From Desulfurellaceae bacterium bin18 (GTDB taxonomy: Bacteria > Desulfobacterota > Binatia > Bin18), in NCBI GenBank assembly GCA_002238415.1, contig MPMI01000005.1:1-64000 (forward strand): DNA of 64,000 bases, read 5' to 3'. Both the position numbers and the translations under genes were made by a program. Below are positions 59,386 through 64,000 of the stretch, piece after piece (positions within the stretch are counted from its first letter, which is position 1; every line of letters begins with the position of its first letter). Below the pieces are notes generated by a model. The model searched no databases, was not told the DNA's origin, and saw only the letters and a list, made by a program, of their open reading frames with translations.

Positions 59386-60123
59386 TCAGTGTCTCTTTTG
59401 CCGCTCGGCTGTATAGGTCAGCCGGACGCGGGTCTCCTGGGCCGCGCGGACGGACACCGACCGGGTTTGTTCTCCAAGCCGCTCGTGCCACACGCGCAGG
59501 CCATACTCTCCTGGCGGGATGTGGCTGATGCCGAACCGGCCGGCGGCGTCCGTTACCGCGGTATAGGGATGGTCGGTGATAATGATATGCGCCCGCATCC
59601 AGGTATGCAGCACATCACAATCAATCAGTACATGCCCCGGTTGCGTAAAACGGTAAGTTTTCTTTGACCAGTACGGCAGACCCAGGTTGAATATGGTCGT
59701 GTAGCCATTTCGGCGGGCATGGACATTATGCAGGATGAAGTCGCTGTTCCGCAGGGCGAGCGGTTGCCCGACGGTTATAGTTTGGACGCGGGGGACAAAG
59801 GCGCAGTTTTTATTGTCCAGCAACGCGGGAAGGGCAGGGTTGCCTTTCCCGGCGTGAATGCCGTCCAGGATGACAACGACGTTCTTGAGTCCTCCGTTGG
59901 CATCGAGCAACAGACTCTCATCCGGCGCGCTTTCCCCGCAGACTGCTCTATTCTTGTGAACGGGCAGATTGGCCAGTGGTGGCGCTTGACCGTTGAATAT
60001 GACTTGTCCGCTGATGCTGCCGCCATGCTCAACTGTGGTTTCCCGGTAGGCGTGTACAGGTGGGACAAAGACGAATAATATGAGCAGGCTGGCGTGCCAG
60101 CAGGCTGATTTGTGAGTTGTCAC
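59386..60123 (-). CDS. Periplasmic cupredoxin-like protein with carboxypeptidase-regulatory-like domain
   Basis: A 245-residue exported protein. A signal peptide (SLLILFVFVPPVHA, cleavage near residue 25) leads into GGSISGQVIFNGQAPPL and a cupredoxin core whose blue-copper ligand set is visible: His132 (FILHNVHA), Cys169, His173 and Met176 (LIDCDVLHTWMRAHI). A regulatory beta-sandwich follows (TAVTDAAGRFGISHIPPGEYGLRVWHE). It could carry electrons in the periplasm. The start is GTG 60123. The extreme 3' end is duplicated beyond the toxin-antitoxin module at 58674-58751. Confidence 0.82.
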   Translation of the reverse strand: MTTHKSACWHASLLILFVFVPPVHAYRETTVEHGGSISGQVIFNGQAPPLANLPVHKNRAVCGESAPDESLLLDANGGLKNVVVILDGIHAGKGNPALPALLDNKNCAFVPRVQTITVGQPLALRNSDFILHNVHARRNGYTTIFNLGLPYWSKKTYRFTQPGHVLIDCDVLHTWMRAHIIITDHPYTAVTDAAGRFGISHIPPGEYGLRVWHERLGEQTRSVSVRAAQETRVRLTYTAERQKRH

Positions 60124-60193
60124 GCTTTATACATGACGGCTTTTGTGAAGACGGGTCAAGTCATGGTCTTTCCCCTTTAGGAGTCATATTTAT

Positions 60194-60364
60194 ATGTCAA
60201 CGCCCAACAAGACCTTTGTAAAAAAGAACAAAAATGCCATTGAAGAAAGGCAGCGTCTTCAGTCACGTTCTCAAGCGATTGATGCCTTGCTCGCATTACG
60301 AACAAAAATGCCATCCGTGAACGCGGCAACGATTCGAGCAGCCCGAGAGAAGGGCCGCCCCTAA
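60194..60364 (+). CDS. Short VapB-like antitoxin, toxin partner lost
   Basis: A 56-residue basic protein (MSTPNKTFVKKNKNAIEER...) ending ATIRAAREKGRP. The pattern ALLALRTKMPSVNAATIRAA followed by REKGRP resembles small VapB-type antitoxins that end with a REEGRP-like motif and whose gene overlaps a vapC start. An AGGAG ribosome-binding site (60179-60183) lies 10 bases upstream. Its TAA overlaps an ATG that begins a 16-codon stub, so the module looks broken. It is convergent with the carotenoid oxygenase gene. Confidence 0.55.
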   Translation: MSTPNKTFVKKNKNAIEERQRLQSRSQAIDALLALRTKMPSVNAATIRAAREKGRP

Positions 60365-60414
60365 TGCAAATGGTTGTCGATATCAGTCTGCCGGAAACAC
60401 TACTCCACCGATAA
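60364..60414 (+). pseudogene. Stub of a PIN-domain (VapC-like) toxin start
   Basis: A 16-codon frame, MQMVVDISLPETLLHR then TAA, starts in the stop of the VapB-like gene (TAATG overlap). The M-V-V-D start resembles the first strand and catalytic Asp of PIN toxins, but nothing follows. Its end overlaps the convergent carotenoid oxygenase gene by 15 bases, so the rest of the toxin was lost when that junction formed. Confidence 0.4.
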
Positions 60415-61794
60415 TCCCTCCACCCAGTTGCCGTGAAAACCATACGGCACCCGATGGGGGAGGTGAACGGTGGCCAGTGGCTCGTGCGCGATATTTTCCG
60501 CGTCGAGAATAACCAGATCGCTCCGATTCTCCTCTTTGCGGTACACGCCCACGAGAAGAAATCCCTCGCCTTCGGCTGACCGCGCGGAGCGCGGAACAAA
60601 AATCGGCTCCGAAGAATAGCTGTTCGGGCCGAACGCGTGGATATGGGAGCGGCCGTTTGCATGGTCATACCCAATGACCGTGTTAAACAGACCTTCCGAG
60701 GGAGGAACGGCACCCTCTTGGCCCGCCGCATACCCCTTCCGATAGGGCAGGCCCGTGTAGCGTTCGTCCAGGCGGGGAAACTCGCTGAGCCGGTCGTCTT
60801 GTTGTGCCTGGGTGATCGAGTGGGCCGTCAGGTCAAGCGACCAGCGGGTGAAGATCGGAATGTTGGTCTCCAGGTCTTCTCCGGCGACCTGAAACAGTGG
60901 CAGCAGGCGGAACTGACACGCGTCGGCAATGACCGTACTGCCCTGGGTGTAGGCATTCATGGCATGAAACACAAAGCAGGGGTCGGTTTCAAACCAGACG
61001 ATATCCTCGTTCCTCCCGTCGCGTGGCATGACTCCGATGCGCGCTCCGAGTTCCGGCTCCCAGCGTACCGGAGAACCGGAAGTCAGATTTTCCGGGCGGA
61101 GCGTAGCCGGAAAAACCAGGAAGATGATGTGCTCTCGGGTGACAATGAAATCGTGCATCATAGTCGGTACCGGCAGGGGAATCTCTTCGTTCCGTGTAAT
61201 ATCCCCGTCCGCGGAGACGACCGTGTAGCGCAGGTATGGCGGGAACGGTCCGTAACCAAAAAAGAGGAGCTCACCCGTTTCCGGATCGACCTTGGGATGA
61301 GCGGTCATGGATCCCTGGAGCTTACCGTTAAAATCGTATACGCCAATGGTTTCGAGGGTTGATGGCTCAAGCTCATAAGGCGGACCACCCTCCCACAGGG
61401 CGAGCAATCGCCCCGCATGGAAGATGATATTCGTATTGGCAGCATTCGGAAAAACCCCCTGGGCTCGTTCGTCCGTATTGCTCAGGTCACTGAGGCCGGC
61501 AAAGAGCGCTTCCCCGTGCCGACGCTCCAGCTTGAAACGCTCCGTGCGGACCCAGCGATTCCGATAATGCGCCTTGCCTGCACTCAGAGTAAACGCGTGA
61601 ATCATGCCGTCACCGTCAAACCAGTGATACTGTCCGCGCGGCGTAAACTGCGGGTTTGAGCCATTGCGATACAGGGTGCCGTTCAACTCATCTGGGATTT
61701 CGCCCGTGACGACCAAGTCGTGAATCTCGCCCTCCATGGGCCAGGGGGCATAATTCCCCCGGAGAAATGGATCGTCAGGAAAAGGCCGGCTCAT
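60400..61794 (-). CDS. Carotenoid/stilbene cleavage oxygenase (RPE65/CCD family)
   Basis: A 464-residue seven-bladed propeller oxygenase. The four Fe(II) histidines are in order: His166 (MTAHPKVD), His214 (TMMHDFIVT), His277 (VFHAMNAY) and His454 (GFHGNWVEG). RNGSNPQF and FDGDGMIHAF are family blocks. It should cleave a conjugated or aryl-alkene double bond, such as in carotenoids, stilbenes or lignin-derived isoeugenol-like compounds; the last fits the aromatic setting but is inference. GGGAGGAC precedes ATG 61794. The TetR gene lies 83 bases upstream on the same strand. Confidence 0.93.
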   Translation of the reverse strand: MSRPFPDDPFLRGNYAPWPMEGEIHDLVVTGEIPDELNGTLYRNGSNPQFTPRGQYHWFDGDGMIHAFTLSAGKAHYRNRWVRTERFKLERRHGEALFAGLSDLSNTDERAQGVFPNAANTNIIFHAGRLLALWEGGPPYELEPSTLETIGVYDFNGKLQGSMTAHPKVDPETGELLFFGYGPFPPYLRYTVVSADGDITRNEEIPLPVPTMMHDFIVTREHIIFLVFPATLRPENLTSGSPVRWEPELGARIGVMPRDGRNEDIVWFETDPCFVFHAMNAYTQGSTVIADACQFRLLPLFQVAGEDLETNIPIFTRWSLDLTAHSITQAQQDDRLSEFPRLDERYTGLPYRKGYAAGQEGAVPPSEGLFNTVIGYDHANGRSHIHAFGPNSYSSEPIFVPRSARSAEGEGFLLVGVYRKEENRSDLVILDAENIAHEPLATVHLPHRVPYGFHGNWVEGLSVE

Positions 61795-61877
61795 GCTGTC
61801 CTCCCGTTAGTTTTTGGTCGAAAGGTTTCCTTAATGGTGAGCGAGGCTATTCATGCAGCAGGGTGCTTTGCATGCGC

Positions 61878-62492
61878 TCACGCTTCAAGGGATTCCGTTT
61901 GCGTGCTGAGTAGTCCTGCCATCCAGCGGCTTGCAGAAAGATCAAACAAGCCAAAGACTTCATCGACCCGAGCCGAAGGCAGACGCCCAGCCAGGGCGAG
62001 TGATGTCAGACCGTGGACCATCATCCACAGAACATTGGCTTCTTTATCAATATCAATGCCTTGAAATCCGCGTTCCTCAACCCAGGTCTTCAACGTTGCC
62101 CGCATCACAGCCCAGCTCTGCCGCATGCGCTCACGCTGCTGCGGTGTGCCCATCGTTTCCGGACTCATGTCCTGAAACATGAGTTGATAAAAAGTTGAAT
62201 TCTCCAGTCCAAATCGAATATAACGCTGGCCCATTTGAAAGAGTTGTTCTTCCAGCGTGGGCTCTGCTCGGGCAAGCTCCATTTCTTTCGTGAGCAAATC
62301 GCCAGCTTGCAACTTCAGTGTCAGCAACAAGTCTTCTTTGCTGTCAAAATGCTGATAAATAGCGGTTGCACTATAGCCTAACATGCCAGCTACAGCCCGC
62401 ATGGTGAGTCCAGCTGCTCCTTGTTCTTCAACGATGCGGAGGGCGGCTTTAAGAATATCTTCTCTCAGGGTTGGGTTTGCAGTACGTGGCAT
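61878..62492 (-). CDS. TetR-family transcription regulator
   Basis: A 204-residue TetR-type regulator. The N-terminal helix-turn-helix reads LREDILKAALRIVEEQGAAGLTMRAVAGMLGYSATAIYQHF; the ligand domain includes QMGQRYIRFGLENSTFYQLMF and a C-terminal dimer helix (WMMVHGLTSLALAGRLP). It lies upstream of and co-directional with the carotenoid oxygenase, so it may control it. A candidate binding word, TGTAAAGTAAC at 62530-62540, lies in its own upstream region and recurs before the DUF4188 gene. Confidence 0.92.
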   Translation of the reverse strand: MPRTANPTLREDILKAALRIVEEQGAAGLTMRAVAGMLGYSATAIYQHFDSKEDLLLTLKLQAGDLLTKEMELARAEPTLEEQLFQMGQRYIRFGLENSTFYQLMFQDMSPETMGTPQQRERMRQSWAVMRATLKTWVEERGFQGIDIDKEANVLWMMVHGLTSLALAGRLPSARVDEVFGLFDLSASRWMAGLLSTQTESLEA

Positions 62493-62580
62493 GACTTGGA
62501 TTTTTGCTGTTGAGGTTGTTATCTAACGCTGTAAAGTAACAAGACTCCAGCAAAAGGGCAAATTTGTGAGCGCCACTTGC

Positions 62581-62700
62581 ATGGTATCGTGGAAGACCTG
62601 CCAGCAGACGCCCTGGACTGACGAGGCCGACGGCAGTCAGGACAAACGCGGACTGTAAGAACTCACGGCGACGCCTGGGTTGCTCCTTTTCTGTTTCTGT
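62581..62700 (-). pseudogene. Remnant of a twin-arginine (Tat) signal peptide
   Basis: On the minus strand this stretch reads PRRRREFLQSAFVLTAVGLV and continues SPGRLLAGLP, a convincing Tat signal (RRxFL, hydrophobic core, AxA-like end). There is no ATG or GTG upstream in frame; the preceding codons are translated from the REP-like element, and the sequence loses gene character after about 30 residues. It is probably the surviving 5' part of a deleted exported enzyme gene. Confidence 0.45.
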
Positions 62701-62727
62701 CTCCCTCAGGGAGCGAACGGGGTGAGG
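62701..62727. repeat. REP-like palindrome, variant copy
   Basis: CTCCCTCAGGGAG (arms CTCCC/GGGAG) followed by a spacer and GGGGTGAGG. It is the same type of hairpin plus GGGGTGAGG tail as those at 4933 and 6101, with a shorter stem. It lies between the Tat remnant and the DUF2141 gene. Confidence 0.6.
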
Positions 62728-62739
62728 ACAGCCCTCCAG

Positions 62740-63123
62740 CTACTTCAACTCTATGTCTAGTTTGAGCGGTGCGTTATCAACTGTAAACGAAATGGCCGTA
62801 AACTCTGGCGGGCCAAATGTCCCACGCACGTTATTACTAAACCCGTACGCTTCAGTTGGAATACCGAGCACGTTGGCATCAAGTTCTTCATTCTCATTCT
62901 TGTCGTGAAAAGCGGCGATAGCGTAGGTTCCCGGAGGAAGGTCCGCAAAGATAACGCGGAGCGAATTGGCACGCGCACGTCTTTGCACTCCGCCGAATAT
63001 CTTCTCGGCCTTATAGCCTGCCTCGCTATCGTACAGGGCAACCTGTAGCCCACCTGTAGCCGTAAACCCTGTCAACATGACTTCGATATCTGCAGCCAAC
63101 CCGACACGAGGCAGCAAGGCCAA
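62740..63123 (-). CDS. Exported DUF2141-family protein with an anomalous start
   Basis: About 110 mature residues of a DUF2141 domain: LQVALYDSEAGYKAEK, LRVIFADLPPGTYAIAAFHDKNENEELD and GFSNNVRGTFGPPEF. The only conventional in-frame start, TTG 63123, gives a truncated signal (MALLPRVGLAA). In the same frame upstream the codons read SKYGIGIGIFT, which completes a normal signal peptide, but no ATG, GTG or TTG occurs before a TAA at 63172-63174. The true 5' end may have been lost or use an atypical codon. Function of the family is unknown; it is usually periplasmic. Confidence 0.72.
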   Translation of the reverse strand: MALLPRVGLAADIEVMLTGFTATGGLQVALYDSEAGYKAEKIFGGVQRRARANSLRVIFADLPPGTYAIAAFHDKNENEELDANVLGIPTEAYGFSNNVRGTFGPPEFTAISFTVDNAPLKLDIELK

Positions 63124-63187
63124 AGTGAAGATTCCGATCCCAATACCATATTTTGATACAAGACGCGTTTTTTATCCTTTCCGGTCA

Positions 63188-63215
63188 ATCCCGCGTCCCT
63201 CAGGGGAGCGGGAGG
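63188..63215. repeat. REP-like palindrome, variant copy
   Basis: CCCGC (63190-63194) pairs with GCGGG (63208-63212), with an inner TCCC/GGGA stem around a TCA-containing loop; GGGTGGGGGAG follows downstream. It sits just upstream of the damaged DUF2141 start, so each end of that gene has a REP-like hairpin. Confidence 0.5.
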
Positions 63216-63255
63216 GTATGGGTGGGGGAGATACACTGCTCAGCTATCATTACCT

Positions 63256-63792
63256 TTACGCCGTTACCTCTTTCCTCTTCTCTACTCCAGCTGTATCAAG
63301 CGGCGCATCTTCTCCCTGACTCTGATTCAATCGACCCTTGGCTGTATTCTTCCGACCGATAGCAGGAACCAGCCTGCCCGCTCGCCCCAGACCATACGCC
63401 GGCATATTGCCGTAAAAGGATTCGTACTGTCCTTCCGCTACGCAGTAGGTCTCATGCCAAATCCCGACATCGCCGTTCATCCCCACCTTCCGGTTAAACG
63501 CCGCCCACGCAGGATAATGCCACCCCCTCCGGTCACGTGCATAGGTATGCAGATGCTCAAACGAGCGCCAGTACTGCACGACTGAAAAATTGGGAAACCC
63601 CGGCTGATAGCGAAAGCCAAGCAGGCCAGAATCGGGATTTGCTGACAGCTCCTCCAGCATGGCTGGCATAGCCCGAAAGACGGGCAGCCACTTATGGACC
63701 TTCCACAATTTATTAATCCGCATACCGATCAGAAACACGACAAACGACCCGTCTATTTCTGCGGCCATGCGTTGAGGGATGATCTGCGCCAT
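63256..63792 (-). CDS. DUF4188-family protein (monooxygenase-like)
   Basis: A 178-residue protein of the DUF4188 family, a ferredoxin-like (dimeric alpha/beta barrel) fold related to small heme-degrading and antibiotic-biosynthesis monooxygenases. Diagnostic text: [53 protein letters not shown] and [24 protein letters not shown] precedes ATG 63792. It lies at the right edge of the window. Enzymatic activity has not been shown for the family as far as I know. Confidence 0.88.
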   Translation of the reverse strand: MAQIIPQRMAAEIDGSFVVFLIGMRINKLWKVHKWLPVFRAMPAMLEELSANPDSGLLGFRYQPGFPNFSVVQYWRSFEHLHTYARDRRGWHYPAWAAFNRKVGMNGDVGIWHETYCVAEGQYESFYGNMPAYGLGRAGRLVPAIGRKNTAKGRLNQSQGEDAPLDTAGVEKRKEVTA

Positions 63793-63813
63793 ATGATAGC
63801 CTCCTTTTTGATT

Positions 63814-63857
63814 ATTATATTACAATGTTAAGTAACGGCGTTAATTAATAATGTCAA
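63814..63857 (-). promoter_or_regulatory. Promoter region of the DUF4188 gene
   Basis: On the minus strand a consensus -35 TTGACA begins at 63857 (complement of TGTCAA, 63852-63857); 17 bases on is a weak -10 TACTTA (63829-63834). A perfect TATAAT at 63814-63819 is present but lacks a -35 at the right distance. The word TGTTAAGTAAC (63826-63836, plus strand) overlaps the weak -10 and matches the TetR upstream region at 10 of 11 bases. To the right, 63858-64000 holds no gene that I can support. Confidence 0.45.
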
Positions 63858-64000
63858 GCGATTTTGAGAGCATTGTAGTAGCGTAATTTCGACTGGCAGC
63901 TCTCTCTTGAGTAGAGGAGTGCGATACCTCGACTGTCTGTTGCCGTGAGGTTGTCCTTCGGCTTTGCTGACGCTACGCTCGCAAAACGACCGAACCGTTC

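Noticed and set aside
63862..64000. Possible RNA gene or gene start at the right edge
   Set aside because: No tRNA-like cloverleaf, open frame or strong hairpin could be supported.

Overview
The window reads as part of a bacterial chromosome with about 56-58% G+C by eye and dense coding on both strands. I see no rRNA, tRNA, CRISPR array, transposase or phage gene. The gene mix points to a large-genome, metabolically versatile uncultured lineage such as Tectomicrobia/Entotheonella-like or Binatota/deltaproteobacterial-grade bacteria: many short-chain dehydrogenases, two luciferase-like flavin enzymes, amidohydrolases, hydantoinase/oxoprolinase genes, a zinc-ribbon/cyclase/AAA/TPR giant protein, a eukaryote-type cyclophilin and a direct glutaminyl-tRNA synthetase. 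That placement rests on gene content only and is uncertain. Signal peptides, a lipoprotein and a PxpABC set fit a Gram-negative.

Layout. 0.1-5.9 kb: a probable aromatic-compound catabolic group (small alpha/beta hydrolase, PhlG-like C-C hydrolase, acyl-CoA-dehydrogenase-fold monooxygenase, MetE-like barrel, HbpS-like protein, alpha/beta hydrolase, convergent extradiol dioxygenase). 5.9-8.3 kb: an accessory patch with REP-like palindromes, a 22-bp tandem repeat, an orphan HigA-like antitoxin, a restriction-modification remnant, a MAPEG protein and an AbrB/PIN toxin-antitoxin pair. 8.2-18.9 kb: more catabolic enzymes (hydrolase, keto-pentenoate hydratase type, amidase, SDRs, aldo/keto reductase, NylC/DmpA-type hydrolase, GST), with an orphan ParA-like ATPase in between. 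19-21.4 kb: glnS and an RHH/MazF pair with a clear palindromic operator. 21.4-27.1 kb: amidohydrolase, F420-type oxidoreductase, a secreted protein and a GldA/F/G-like ABC system. 28.1-34.8 kb: hyuBA facing pxpABC, two related ring-opening amidohydrolase systems side by side. 36.0-42.8 kb: a decaprenyl-phosphoryl-arabinose cluster (DPPR-synthase-like UbiA protein, AftB-like transferase, DprE2, DprE1, aminotransferase). 43.0-44.6 kb: a lipoprotein and a CdaA-YbbR fusion, predicted to make cyclic di-AMP. 46.1-52.8 kb: a PaaX-type regulator divergent from crotonase, boxC, boxB and benzoate-CoA ligase, i.e. part of the aerobic benzoyl-CoA pathway. 52.8-58.7 kb: giant cyclase/ATPase/TPR regulator, amidohydrolase, crotonase. 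58.7-64 kb: an AbrB/MazF pair bracketed by direct repeats, a cupredoxin-like protein, VapBC remnants, carotenoid oxygenase, TetR regulator, a Tat-signal remnant, DUF2141 and DUF4188 proteins.

How it fits together. The catabolic genes describe activation (CoA ligase), oxygenation (BoxB, flavin monooxygenase, extradiol dioxygenase), ring or C-C cleavage (BoxC, hydrolases), hydration (hydratase, crotonases) and amide or lactam opening (amidase, HyuAB, PxpABC, NylC-like). The arabinose cluster is an envelope or protein glycosylation module. Accessory regions at 4.9-8.3, 20.7-21.4 and 58.7-63.9 kb hold toxin-antitoxin genes, gene remnants and REP-like repeats, marking sites of past gain and loss. 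Most noteworthy are the CdaA-YbbR fusion with its lipoprotein neighbour, the toxin-antitoxin cassette bracketed by duplicated gene ends, a palindromic element shared by two unlinked AbrB-type modules, and the arabinose-donor cluster with an unusually large AftB-like enzyme.
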